A DNA stretch of 64,000 bases from Rana temporaria. Taxonomy: Eukaryota > Chordata > Amphibia > Anura > Ranidae. Below are positions 42,461 to 54,300 of the stretch, piece after piece (within the stretch, counting starts at the first letter, position 1; each line of letters opens with the position of its first letter). Made by a program: the position numbers and the translations under genes. The DNA lies in assembly GCF_905171775.1 (NCBI RefSeq), contig NC_053492.1, positions 323,521,645 through 323,585,644 of the forward strand, read 5' to 3'. The notes beneath the pieces are model-generated. The model saw only the letters and a list, made by a program, of their open reading frames with translations. It had not been told where the DNA came from and did not search any database.

Positions 42461-43790
42461 GAGTCTCATGCTGCGTATACACGACCATTTTAATGGTCTA
42501 GAAAAAACAATGTTTTTTCACATGATTATTGTTAAACCGGAGCCTTGCCTACACACGATCGAGAAAAAAAAATGCTCTAGCAAAGCGCGGTGAGCGTATC
42601 AACGCGTACGACGGCACTATAAAAGGGGATTTTCCGTTTGGATTGCGCCACCCTTGGGCTGCTTTTTGCTGATTTCGTGTTAGTAAAAGTTTGGTGAGAG
42701 ACGATTCGCGCTTTTCAGTCTTCGTGCTTTTCAGTCTGTTGCTCCCGTCTCATAACTTGCTTCTGAGCATGTGCGTTTTTTTTCACGTCGTAAACCACTT
42801 AAGGACCCGCCTCCTGCACATATACGTTGGAAGAATGGCACGGCTGGGGCACAGGCACGTCGCCTTTAAGAGCCCAGCTGTGGGTCGCGCGCGTGGTGAC
42901 CCGGCTGAAGCTCCGTGGCCACGGGACCCCGTGGACCCGATCGCCGCCGGTGTCCCGCCATCGGTCACAGGAGCTGAAGAACGGGGAGAGGTGTGTGTAA
43001 ACAAACCTTCCCGTTCTTCACAGTGGCAGTGTCATTGATCGTCTGTTCCCTGATATAGGGAAAGACGATCAATGACGTCACACGTCCAGCCCCGCCCCCC
43101 TACAGTTAGAAACACATATGAGGTCACACTTCACCCCTACAGCGCTCCCTAGTGGTTAACTCCTAAACTACAATTGTCATTTTCACAGTAATCAATGCAT
43201 TTTTATAGCACTTTTTGCTGTGAAAATGACAATGGTCCCAAAAATGTGTCAAAATTGTCCAATGTGTCCGCCATAAAGTAGCAGTTAAGAAAAAAATCAC
43301 TGATCGCCGCCATTAGTGGAAAAAAAAATAATAATAAAAATGCCATAAAACTAGCCCCTATTTTGTAAACGCTATCAATTTTGCGCAAACCAATCATTAA
43401 ACGCTTATTGCAATTTTCTTTACCAAAAATATGTAGAAGAATACGTATCGGCCTAAACTGAGGAAAACATTTTTTATATATATTTTTTGGGGATATTTAT
43501 TATAGCAAAAAGTAAAAAACATAGATTTTTTTTCAAAATTGTCGCTCTATTTTTGTTTAACGTCGCAAAAAGGGGCAAGGTCCTTAACCTGCATATTGGT
43601 CCGGGTCTTAAGTGGTTAAAGCCCACACACAACCTTTTTTTACAACGTTAAAAACGACAATGTTAAAAACGACGTGAAAATGTAGAGCATGTTCAAAATT
43701 TTTAATGCCAATTTTTTACGTCGTGAAAAATGCTCTGGAGCCCATTTTTTACATCCCGAAAAACAGTCGCGTGTACGCGGCATCAGGCTC
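42461..43790. mobile_element. TA-flanked MITE hosting an R1 element
   Basis: Ends GAGTCTCATGCTGCGTATAC and GTGTACGCGGCATCAGGCTC are inverted repeats with a few mismatches, flanked by TA (42459-42460, 43791-43792), as in Tc1/mariner-type elements. AGAAAAAACAATGTTTTTTC and TTTTTTACGTCGTGAAAAAT form subterminal palindromic words. R1 is inserted at 42795. Confidence 0.65.
42795..43615 (+). mobile_element. R1 repeat, complete copy
   Basis: 821 bp with terminal repeats CCACTTAAGGACCC and GGGTCTTAAGTGG. TTAA follows the right end and TAAA precedes the left, compatible with a TTAA target. That would suit a piggyBac-type MITE, which is inference. Internal landmarks match the other R1 copies. Confidence 0.72.
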
Positions 43791-44639
43791 TAATCACGTG
43801 CTTCAAAGAAAAACAATGGAATCCATGCGTCTAGCACCCTGCATGTAGATTAGGGGCCATGCGCATGGATTAAGGGGGTGACGCCCTTTATGGACGGGCC
43901 ACCACTGGGTACCAGGGAGGCAATTCGAAAAATGCTTCTAATGCAGCCGGTTCACTGCATCTGGATTGGGGAATTGGGCCACAGCACCTTCTGGATACAA
44001 AAGGGCTGTGATAAACTCTTCCTGCAATTTTAGGAAGGATCCACCTCTTCATGACACTTTGTATAGTACATAAGCATTGAACAGAGCCAATTGGCTTACT
44101 GTAAATATACAGACACTTTTTTATACCAGCTTCTGGTCTTACGGGCAACTAAGTACGGCCCCATCATCTGGTCATTGAAGTTCACCCCTCCCATTTTAAG
44201 GTTGTAGTCGTGGACACAGGGGCTTCTCAACAACACCAGTGACAGTTGTAATTTTGGACTGCCGTATCTGGGCAATTGGAAGATAGAACAAAAACCTTCT
44301 GCTTGTCTTTTCACCTCACTGCAAACAATTCATTACACATTGAGCAGGCTCTCTCCCCCTGTCTAAGTGGGGCATTTACAAGTCCTTAAGAGAAGCTCCA
44401 GTTACTAGATCACACAGTGCCATGGGCACCAATTCCAAATTGAAAGAGGTGTCTAAAAAGTGGCAACAATTGTCCACATACACTGTGGGGCTCCACACTG
44501 GGGAGGGCTGGCAGCCTTAGGCCTGGGGGGCAAGTCCAGTCAAGTGGCCCATTGAACCACAAATCATCTCGCCATCCATGCCCACCTGGTTTTATATCGG
44601 ATGATTGATGTTATAAAGCAAGACAAATATCATGCGGGC

Positions 44640-45150
44640 TGGTGAGACCGTTGGCGGGCGGGGGGTTGCTAAGTGAGTCTGCTGGCGGGGGGTTGCTGGG
44701 TGAGTACGCTGGTGGAGGGTGCTGGGTGAGTCCGCTGGCGGGGGGTTTCTGGGTGAGTCCGTTGTGGGGGGTAGCCTGGGTGAGTCCGCTGCTGGGGGGG
44801 TTGCTGGATGAGTCCGCTGGTAGCGGGGTTGCTGGCTTAGTCTGCTGGCAGGGAGGGTTACTGGCTGAGTCTGCTGGTGGGGGTGTTGCTGGCTGAATCT
44901 GCTGGTGGGGGGGTTGCTGGGTGAGTCAGTTGGCGGGGGGGGTTGCTGGCTGAGTCTGCTGGCAGGGGGGGTTGCTGGCTGAGTCTGCTGGCGGGGGTGT
45001 TGCTGGCTGAGTCTGCTGGTGGGGGGGTTGCTGGGTGAGTCTGCTGGCAGGGGGAGGTTGCTGGCTGAGTCTGCTGGCAGGGGGGGTTGCTGGCTGAGTC
45101 TGCTGGCAGGGGGGTTGGTAGCTGAATCCGCTGGTGGGGGGGTTGGTTAA
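44640..45150. repeat. G-rich minisatellite (about 30-33 bp unit)
   Basis: About 16 units built on GGGGGTTGCTGGCTGAGTCT and GCTGGCGG, with G-run length varying between units. It lies inside the insertion that splits the piggyBac gene. Confidence 0.92.
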
Positions 45151-45283
45151 TTGCCCATGAGCTGCCACTGCCATGACTTCTATGCTATGCATCATACTGT
45201 ACTGAAGGGGATACAGTAAATAAGTTTTATCACAACACCTTACTACCGTCTTTCAGTGGAAAGCCAGGTCCTTACACTTCTTC

Positions 45284-45303
45284 GGGGGGGGGGGGGGGGG
45301 GGG
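45284..45303. repeat. Poly-G run (20 bases)
   Basis: Uninterrupted G tract, likely length-variable and error-prone. Confidence 0.9.
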
Positions 45304-45492
45304 TGATGATGATTCTCTCTGTCACGTCACTCTGCAGTCAGTGCCCAGGCCCCAGCCTGCAAGTTCAGCAAGTCACATATGACGGGACGTTCTTGACACC
45401 GCTCGTGCACACATGACCTGCTTCTGAAACTCCTGGGAGGTGGGAGTTGTAGTTTCCTGCGCTGATAAGCTCCTTACCTTTAGCGCGGACGA

Positions 45493-45511
45493 ACTACAAC
45501 TCCCACAATGC
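45493..45511 (+). promoter_or_regulatory. ZNF143/Staf-like motif pair
   Basis: ACTACAACTCCCACAATGC fits the consensus ACTACAAYTCCCAKNATGC closely. An inverted partner, GGTGGGAGTTGTAGTTT, lies at about 45436-45452. As with the 21.4-kb MITE, the pair may be the ends of a small transposon. Confidence 0.5.
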
Positions 45512-46900
45512 AGCGCAGCCTGCGCAGCAGCCAGCTAGCCAATCGTGGCAGACTTCAAGCAAAAAATAATAATTAAGAGACAGCCAGCGCCGCGGGTCGT
45601 GCCAGTTTTAAAGATAATGTAAGCGCCTGGGGGAAATTTCCACCTTGCCCCACGGCCCTGCCCACCCCCTGGCTCCACCTGACTATCTTTTTCTTCGTAA
45701 ACCAGGAAAGTTCATGTATAGCCTGTTGCCCTGTCACAGTGCTTATACATTTGACCCCATATATAGCATGCTTTCTGGGGAGAAACTGTTTGAAAACAAG
45801 GCGGTCAGAAACTTAATCAGGGGCTCATCTATGCAGACATCTTGTTGGGGAGATATTACAAGGTTGCTAATTATTTGTTGCAGTGGTTTACAAGGGTCGA
45901 ATTGTGTGGAGCCGATCATATCCAGAGTCATCCTGAGGACGACAGAATTAATTGTCGTTGAAGTGCATAAACCGCAATATTTGACCATGGCAGTAGAGAA
46001 CATGGGCATATGTTGAATTGGATCAGTGGACCAATATGACAGCAACTCATTGTTTTTAGTAATGTCCATGTTGAGGGATAGGCCCAGCAGTCTTAAATTC
46101 AGAAACCGTGATAGGTTTCCATGCAAATTGTCTTGCAAGGGGTCATATTTGGGTTTGCACCAATAAATTGATCAGCATATAAATTACTTTGGTCCACAAC
46201 AGATCTGTACAGATCTTCAGTAAAAAAACAGCTCAAAAACAGCTAAAAAAAGACAAGGGGCGTTAAATCTGCTGTTTCCACTGGAATTCCGGGTTGGCCA
46301 GTGAATTGGGGAAGTATGGGTACTTCAGAATCTGTGTGCTGCCAATCAGGATTTGAAGGGCATCAGGAAGGGTACTATGGGCTCTATACGGACCTGTGTT
46401 TTAATTCTTAAGGGCTGCGGGATACTACTTGTACTAGCCACCACACCAGCTTGAACTGCACTTATGGGACTCATAACGTCACCAAATGTTATTGCAGTGC
46501 TGGTTTGTCTATAACCAGGATGTACTAGGCTGTTGGTGCTCGCCAGTTCATCAGAATGTAGAGTGGCACCCTGCCTGCGTACGAGAATCATGCGATTGTA
46601 GCACCTCAGCAACAGTGAAACAGGGTCAGGTACACCTGACCTTAGCAGGGACTTCTACTCTGTCGTTAGCTATCAGTCAGGGTGCCGCTGCTCTCTACAG
46701 GTTCAAATGTTGAGCCTGATTCTAACAGTGAGAACTACCCATCACTCTCAACTGTCATGCCTAGTGTCCTGTAGGCCTCTTCACTAGTGTACCTTTCCTT
46801 TGACATTTTGGCCAATACATTTATACGTACCTAGTGTGACTCACAGGTGAAAAAAAAGTGAAGTCTTTATCTTTTGAGTCAAGAACAGTTTGAACTGCTA

Positions 46901-47550
46901 CAAAAATAGGATTTTTCTAACAGCTTACCTGTACTCCTTTTCTTAGAGTACATCATGGGACACAGAGCAGCCATAGTAATTACTATGTGGGTTCTACGCC
47001 ATTGTTCTGTCTAGGGCAGACAGCGAAACCTTCTTGTCCCATAAACTTCAGATACCATATGTTTTTGATCTCAGTTTTATTAGAACACGCTAGGTGAAAC
47101 TACAAAATAACAGAAATAGACCTCAATAAGTACACTATTGCATACAATACAGCATGCATAGCAGAAACTACAATATACAAATTACAAGATGAGCTAGTAA
47201 AAACATACTTTTTAAGTTCTCTAAGGGGTGATGGCAATAGATTGAGCAAGACATGTCCTGCTCCCTTCAGTGTCTTCTCAAAGCACGGTGGGCTGTTTAC
47301 TTCCTGTGAAGATTCTACCCAGAATTCCCTGCTTACTAACAACTTACTTAACTAAACACACAGTGAATCAAAGTAACAGAACTGAAGCAATACCAAAAAG
47401 GACGCTAGATGGCGCATGCACTCCGCAAATGATTGTCTTATGTAAATTACAACACTTAATCTTATTTTAGCAACACAGATACAGGTAATCAGAATATAAG
47501 TCTGGTGGAGAGGAACAGCCACCTATAGGTGGAATGGACACTGGCAAACC
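46901..47550 (-). mobile_element. DIRS element, terminal part left of L1-B
   Basis: 46901-46990 contains AGTACATCATGGGACACAGA and GCAGCCATAGTAATTACTAT, repeated at 52290-52334 inside the DIRS segment right of L1-B. The following 550 bp are not recognised but must be contiguous with 52130 because L1-B has clean target duplications. Probable 3'-terminal region of the DIRS element. Confidence 0.6.
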
Positions 47551-47562
47551 CAAAGACAGGAA

Positions 47563-50500
47563 TACATTAAATGTTTTTTGTTTAGTGGTAAGTAGAAACT
47601 ATATGATGTGATAGGTACCTTAATCCACTTGAACATAAGGGGATACGATTTTGTGGTATGTGTTAAAAAGCTTCTCAGAATAACTAGTGAATTGATCGGA
47701 TATACACTTTCCCTTAATTTCAATAATGATTTAATGTCTGCGATAGCGCAGGGAGCGCATCTCGTGGTTCTGTCAAATTTTTATTCCCCCCCCCCCCTTT
47801 TTTGTTTTTTTATTTTTTATTATACATATATATTTTTTTTTGCTATTATACATATAAATTTGTTTTCCCTTTTTTTTGTGTTTGTATGTGTGTTTAGTAT
47901 TGTTGTTCACCCCCTATATAGGCTAGGCACAGTTTTGTGCCTACTGTGTGAATATCACACAGTGTACCGCATAAGTTGGTACATTAGGGTCTCTTAGAGA
48001 TGCCCCCCCCCTTTTTTTTCCCCCTCTTTCTCCCTCTCTCTCCACCATGGCTACTACAATGGTGTCTCAACCAGTGCTAAAGATATGCTCTTACAATGTT
48101 AAAGGTCTAAACATAGCTTCTAAGAGAGGGCAAATTATATATCAAATGCACAAACATAAAGTTAATCTGCTTTTTCTTCAAGAAACCCATTTCCAGACTG
48201 ATTTTTTCCCCACCTGCCCTAGTGGACATTTTAATCGGTGGTTTCATAGCACTTATCCAGAACAGAAGACTAAAGGAGTCTTTATCGCGTTCCATAAGAC
48301 CTTGCCTATTGAATTAATTGACAATATGGTAGACCCTCAGGGAAGGTACGTTTTTGTTAAGTTTTTCCTGTGGGAAATTAAATTTACAGTGGCAAACATA
48401 TACCTGCCGAATACCAACCAAAGCCAAATAGCAATGAGATATTTGGAAATATTGTCTGGCTTCATGGAGGGGAGACTTATTCTGGGGGGAGATTTTAATC
48501 TTCCAATGGACCCGCAAATTGATACCTCCTCATTAAGAAAGGCGGTTTCAGTATCTAGATTGAAGACATTGAAGCGCACTCTCTATGATTATCATTTGAT
48601 AGATTTTTGGAGGATACTACATCCTAAATCAAGAGACTATACTGTACATACTTCTCAACGGTCCATCAATCTTATAGTCGAATTGACTATTTTTTTGTGG
48701 ACCACAACTGCTTGGATTGGTTACCAATATGTGATATTGGTACAATGGTTTGGTCAGATCATGCACCCCTTTTTTTGGAACTTATTATCCCCTCGGTCCC
48801 ACTTAGAGAATGGAATATGGCGCTTAAATGATGCATTACTAGAGAATACAGAGTGCTCTAATCATATAGCGGAAACTATCTTTCAAAATTTTCTTGTCAG
48901 ACCATGCCCTAGATTCCACGACACTTCCCACCCAATGGGGAAGCTATGAAAGCAGTTTTTGAGAGGGTCTTTATTCAACTAGGTGCCCGAATGAAAAAGA
49001 AGCGGTCAGCAGAGATTACAAAGGCGTTTCAAAAGCTTAGAACCTTAGAAACAAGAACATAAGAGATTAAATACGACAGAAACTCTACTAGAGGTTGCTT
49101 CAGCACGGACATGTCTGCGTAAACTATATGAGTCTTCTGCCGCACATATTCAAGTAAGGTGGCGTTATACCAATATAAATTTAGCGATAAGTGTGGAAAG
49201 TTGTTGGCTAGTTCTTTAAAGTCCACACCAGACTCCTACCTTTATCTCAAAGCTCCAGGGTTCAAATGGTGAAATAATATCTTCACCTTCTTTAATTAGG
49301 AAAACATTTAGTGACTTCTACCAGTCTTTATACAATATACCCCCAAACCAACTTTCAAGCCATTTGATAATGAAGAGGATAAAGTAACACCCTATATAGT
49401 AGATACTCCGATACCTACTTTGCGGAAAATATAGTAGAAGAATTGGAAAACGTAATCACTGAAGAAGAGGTTACCAAAGCTATTGTTAATACCCCGGGAG
49501 GTAAAATTCCAGGCCCCGATGGCTTTTCGCCAAAATTCTATAAACATTTTTCTTCTCTTATTACCCCCTTTCTAACCAGAGTATTTAATTATATAGCGAA
49601 CGGATCTACTTTCCCGAAACAAACGCTGGAAGCACATATCTCACTCATCCCGAAACCAATAAAGATCTGTCGCTGTGCGCAAATTTCAGACCTATATCCT
49701 TGGGGTAGATGTAAAAATATTCTCAAAACCACCACTATTGCCTCAACTAATCATTTAGACCAGGTTGTCAGTGGTCGAGAGGCAAGAGACAATACGCTTA
49801 AAGCCCTCCTGCTGACGGACTATGCTCGCGCTCAAGAGATTCCTCTATGTCTGTTAACAGTCGATGCCGAAAAGGCGTTTGACCAGGTCAGTTGGAAGTT
49901 TTTTACGAGCCTCCCTTCAACAGATTGGCTTGAGTCCCTGTATGATGGCAAGGATTATGTCTCTTTATCAATCGACCTCGGCTAGAGTTAGGGTGAATGG
50001 ATCGTTGTCCCCAGCTTTTCATATCTCTAATGGAACACGTCAGGGATGTCCTCTTTCTCCATTATTGTATGTTATAATAATGGAACACCTTGCAAATGCA
50101 CTGCGACAAAATGAAAACATAACAGGCATTCAGGTAGGTCCCCTACATGGAAAACTGGCCCTATTTGCAGATGATTTATTATTATTTGTAACAAATCCAC
50201 ATACCTCTATCCCATCTATACTTTCAGAATTCCTGAGATTTAGCGAAGTTAGTAATTTTAAAGTTAATTGCAACAAATCCGAACTTCTCAATATATCTGT
50301 CCCGCAAGCAAAAATGAAGCGAATATCAAAGAACTTTCCATTTAAGACGTGTACGGAGTCGATTCGATACTTAGGGATTAGTATCTCTGCGTCACCAGCA
50401 CAACTATACTCTCTACACTTTCTCCCGATGCTCAATAAAATTCAAACGACTCTGACATCGTATACACTCAAACGTCTCTCGTGGTTGGTAGAATTAATAC

Positions 50501-52117
50501 CATTAAAATGGACATACTCCCTCGTCTTCTATACCTGTTTCAAACAATCCCAATCCACCTTCCGGCAGTGTTCTTCCGTAAAATTCACCGACTATTTCTA
50601 AGTTTATCTGGAATTCAGTCCATCAAGAATAGTTTCGGGACACTATCTCTACCAAAAAACAAAGGTGGAGTGGGGGTACCAGATGTTTCGATTTATCATA
50701 AAGCGACTATATTAGCACGCATCACTGACTGGTTTCACCACTCCACCTCGAAGCAATGGGTTCAATTGGAAGGATATATGAATCCTATAGATTTATGCGC
50801 CCTTCCATGGACCTTGTCTATTCTTCGAAAAGGCCTTTCAATACCAGTAGACCTTACTAGGCAAACACTGTATATATGGGACCGATTGATACCCATATAT
50901 AAAATATCAAAACAATTGAGCCCTATGACACCTTTTTTGGAACGCCGGATTCTTACCAGCCTTACATTCAATTCACGTTTGGGGCCCTGGTATAAACAAG
51001 AACATAGAAGAATTGCTCAAGTACTCCAGACAGATTCACTATCAGTGGTAGATTTCCCATCGACTAAGACCTCTCAGAACCCTGCGCAGTGGTTGCAGAG
51101 ACATCAAGCCTTATGCTATATACGATCAATTCCACCGAAACAAGATTTCCATGCTAAACCAACTGCATTTGAATCTTGCTACTGCAAGAAGAACCACTAT
51201 CACACTCAATTTCTATAATTTTACTCTATCCTTTTGCTTTAAATCCATCCAAATCTCCCCCCGTTCACACGGAAGTGGAGAAAGAACTCCAAGAGAATAA
51301 GCTTTACCAGACTGTCAAAAAAGTTTTATTTTGACTCATAAAACCTCAATAGATACAAGATCACAATAAAAGCATATAAGCTGGTGAGTAGATGGTATAG
51401 ATGCCCTTCTATAATGCATCAATTCAATCAAGATATACCTGACATTTATTGGCTTGTCATGAGGCCAAAAGGTAGCATGTTACAATGTCTGGTGGGATTG
51501 CCCCGCCAGTGAGAAGGGTTCTGGAAACAAATTTTTGATTTATATGGAAATTGGAGGATACAGTAATTTTCGCATCACCCATAGTGGCTTCTCCTAAACA
51601 TGACCCCAGGGCCCTTTAAAAAGGCAAGAGGAGGTGCTTGACACTTCATTTTCCAGCAGCTAGAGTAGTTATTCCTCGATATTGGAAGACAAGGATAGTG
51701 CCTTCCCTGGGGGAATGGGCGAAGGAATTGGAAAGCTCTAGAGACTTGGAAAGCCTATTGGCCTAAGGGAAGAGCAGTTCTCCCATACTTGGTCTGCATG
51801 GTCTGACTTTCGAAAATCAGATGAATTCCCATCTGGGTTAAAGGGAAACCTTACAGACGAGTATGCCATGGTGGGGGGATTATTACTGTTTGGGTTATAT
51901 TCCCCCTTTTGCCCCTTTTTTTTCTATTCTATTCTACCCTTTTTTCCTCCCCCTTTTTTTCTTCCTTTCTTTTTCCTTCTGTGTGTATGTTTATTTGAGG
52001 TTTCAGTTAAGATAATATGTATCACATACGTGTATGTTTAGTCGCTACGATCATAGTATTAATGTACTGTATGTATATTGGGTACTACTAAAAATTCAAT
52101 AAAATTCAGATTGATTA
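47563..52117 (+). mobile_element. L1-B: L1-type LINE inserted in the DIRS element
   Basis: 4,555 bp between 12-bp duplications CAAAGACAGGAA (47551-47562, 52118-52129). The 5' part (47563-48046) is T-rich with poly-C and TA-rich tracts and shows no ORF1. Then ORF2. The 3' UTR (51219-52117) ends AATAAAATTCAGATTGATTA without a long poly-A. Confidence 0.85.
48047..51218 (+). pseudogene. L1-B ORF2: APE endonuclease and reverse transcriptase, frameshifted
   Basis: Starts ATGGCTACTACAATGG at 48047. The endonuclease has ICSYNVKGLN, FLQETHF and GGDFNLPMDP. After a short frame change the remaining boxes YSRIDYFF and WSDHAPLFLE are readable between about 48670 and 48790. The RT begins near 49443 (TPGGKIPGPDGFSPKFYK), then LLTVDAEKAFDQVSW, a shift, NGTRQGCPLSPLLYVIIMEH and the intact catalytic FADD at 50164-50175. 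A further shift near 50490 leads to the C-terminal FGTLSLPKNKGGVGVPDVS. Breaks at about 48.67, 48.8, 48.95-49.44 and 49.9-49.98 kb, plus 50.49 kb, make it untranslatable as one protein. Endonuclease and RT residues are otherwise well kept. Confidence 0.87.
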
Positions 52118-52129
52118 CAAAGACAGGAA

Positions 52130-52858
52130 GTCCCCCTCTATATAACCCCTCCCATACAGAAAATACCTCAGTTTTTTGTAACAAAGCAATACATATCCCA
52201 ATAAGAGGGAAGGGACCTCTGTGTCCCGTGATGTACTCCAAGAAAAGGATTTTACAGGTAAGCTGTTGTAAAAATCCTATTTTCTTTATCGTACATCACG
52301 GGACACAGAGCAGCCATAGTAATTACTATGTGGGATGTCCCAATACAATGCCCCTAGGGGAAGGGATACACATATTAAAGCAAGCCGCCATCAGACGTGA
52401 GGATCTATACTGCTGCCTGCAGTACACTGCGCCCAAAAGTGGCATCTTCTTCCCACCTGACGTCTAATTGATAAGATTTAGTAAATGTATATACAGACGA
52501 CCAAGTCACGGCCTTGCAAACCTGAGTCATAGAGACTTGGTAATGCACCGCCCATAAAGCACTCACTGCCCTGGTAGATTGCGCTCTAACTTAAAAAGGA
52601 GGACCCTTCTTTTCAAACCATAAGCCTGAATTATAACATGATGAATCAACTTTGAAATAGTCGATTTTGATGCGGCCTGCCCTTTCCTGGGCCCTTCTGG
52701 CAGCACAAAACAAAGCCGTATCTGAGCTTTCACCTTAGATAGCGCCTTACAGCTCCCACCACATCGAGAGAATGTAACAATTTTTCCTCTACCTAAGGCA
52801 GAAAGGTTGGGTCAGGACGCAACACCACCTTGTCCTTAAGAATAATTAAGTATGGCTC
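52130..52858 (-). mobile_element. DIRS element, part between L1-B and L1-C
   Basis: Holds the 3' end of a recombinase gene and a self-complementary block: CTCTGTGTCCCGTGATGTAC (about 52219) and GTACATCACGGGACACAGAG (about 52291) are reverse complements. DIRS elements carry inverted terminal and internal complementary repeats of this sort. The element is cut at 52859 by the L1-C tail. Confidence 0.72.
52405..52852 (-). pseudogene. DIRS-type tyrosine recombinase, C-terminal half
   Basis: Reads from 52852 downward: DKVVLRPDPTFLPKVEEKLL, frame changes, then KGQAASKSTISKLIHHVI, and finally VRAQSTRAVSALWAVHYQ ... VCKAVTWSSVYTFTKSYQLD, ending at the stop 52407-52405. In DIRS recombinases the block is AHSTRA (HxxR). 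Here His is Gln (AQSTRA), removing a catalytic residue. The tyrosine near VYTF/KSYQ is present. The N-terminal half is separated by the L1-C insertion and lies outside the window or is lost. Confidence 0.78.
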
Positions 52859-53179
52859 TTTTTTTAACAGAAAAGTTTTTTATTTGCAAAAAAAACTGGT
52901 AAAAAACAAAACATAAAGCAGTGTTAACAGTTGCAGTGATCATACATGGTCTTATACATAACACAGAACTGAACAATTATCCATGCAGACAGTCCCTCTC
53001 AGAGGGACAGCAGGAGAACAGTGCAAAGCTTCACACTAATTTCGTAGTACAATTTGATAATAACAATTAAGAGTACCTTGTAAAAGAAATTGGTGAATCC
53101 GCGCTTAGGTAGGCCAATCAGAGGTTGCAGCCCCCTAATAACTCCCTAAGGAGAATAAAGATATGAGATAAAAAGGAAG

Positions 53180-54300
53180 GGTAATGGTGCTACTTCCCAC
53201 TAAGTGCACAACAAAATCTCAGTGATTAAAGTGTCTTAAACGAAAATCAGTGTAATGAGGCTCCTCATAGGTGCCAATAGTGTATGAAGCCTACTAAAGC
53301 GACGGGTTGTCCTCCGACATACTGTAAATGGCATAGGCATTCAATAACGACGTCACGTGCAATACTATGACAAGTAATGAGCTCTTTAATTGTATATTCC
53401 TTATGTCCGTTCTCGATTTAAAGGGGTTGTAAAGGAATTTTTTCCCCCTAAATAGCTTCCTTACCCTAGTGAAGTCCTCCTTCACTTACCTCATCCTTCC
53501 ATTTTTGCTCTTAATTGTCCTTATTTCTTCTGAGAAATGCTCACTTCCTGTTCTTCAGTCTGTAACGCACCATCGTAATGCAAGGCTTTCTTCCTGGTGT
53601 GGAGAACGCCTCTTGAAGGGGGAGGGGACGAGCAGGAGTGTCAGGACGACCACTGACACATAGCTCCTTTCTCTATCTGCAAAGTAGAGAGTGTCCTGAC
53701 TTGCCTGCTCGCCCGCTTAAGAGGCTTTCTCCACACCAGGAAGAAAGCCTTGCATTACGGTGGTGAGTTACAGACAGAAGAACAGGAAGTGAGCATTTCT
53801 CAGAAGAAATAAGGACATTTAAAAGCAAAATCGAAGGATGAGGTAAGTGAAGGAGGACTGCACTAAGGTAAAGGAAGCTATTTAGGAAAAAAATAAATTT
53901 CCTTTACAACCCCTTTAAAGGTTTATTTTTTACGCGGTTTGCTTCTAACTAGCTCTGGCAGGCCAGGCATCTTTGGCATTTCAAGAACCCTTTTGTTCCT
54001 GGGAATATTTTCACTTGTTTTGGTGGATTAATGACATTATGTACTAGATGATTGCGGAGAGTTGGTGCTCGTCTATATACAAACTTAGGTTTCTTTGGCA
54101 ATATTTGAGTTAGAACTCTATCTCCTCTTAGGATCGGCCAGTACTTTTTCCATCAGGACTTATATTTTATGGCATTGACCTTATCAAGGATAACTGGAGG
54201 GGTGGAAACCAACCAATTTTAGTATCATAGAATGAAACCAGTTCGATTTATAGATTAGGGACCCTTGTCCCGAAGGGGTTAAATCGAGATTTAGATCTCA
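53180..54300 (-). pseudogene. PLE3 linker and GIY-YIG endonuclease remnant
   Basis: From 54300 downward: WKKYWPILRGDRVLTQILPK, KPKFVYRRAPTLRNHLVHNV, INPPKQ and CQRCLAC, directly comparable with PLE2 (LPAKPNIIYKRAPTVRDM). The frame then meets the fold-back MITE (53421-53915). On the other side KEYTIKELITCHS and VVIECLCHLQYVGG continue the endonuclease with a recognisable YVG box. Several stops follow. The reverse transcriptase upstream is eroded beyond recognition. Confidence 0.75.
53421..53915. mobile_element. Fold-back MITE (AAGGGGTTGTAAAGG family), copy 2
   Basis: Ends TTTAAAGGGGTTGTAAAGG / CCTTTACAACCCCTTTAAA. Almost the whole element is a palindrome: GAAGTCCTCCTTCACTTACC against GGTAAGTGAAGGAGGAC, GCAAGGCTTTCTTCCTGGTG against CACCAGGAAGAAAGCCTTGC. 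The centre is near 53665. TTAA at both ends is compatible with a TTAA target. Confidence 0.88.

Larger units (their letters stand above)
43888..46806 (-). pseudogene. piggyBac transposase pseudogene, split by an insertion
   Basis: The reading starts at 46806 with MSKERYTSEEAYRTLGM, a piggyBac-type N-terminus. After many stops it continues through FTEDLYRSVVDQSNLYADQF (about 46160-46220) and NMDITKNNELLSYWSTDPI (about 46040). The first catalytic block is CIDEPLIKF (about 45811-45836). From about 45640 to 44500 the gene is interrupted by non-piggyBac sequence with a minisatellite. The C-terminal part resumes near 44500 and includes CVHDYNLKMGGVNFNDQM and ARKTRSWYKKVSVYL (44314-44100). The third catalytic acid, Asp in GGVD of the family, is Asn here (GGVN). 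Stops, frameshifts and this change make it dead. The terminal repeats of its transposon were not found. Confidence 0.8.

Noticed and set aside
45284..45303. Functional G-quadruplex
   Set aside because: A single 20-G run may simply be a length-unstable homopolymer or an assembly artefact; no evidence of function.
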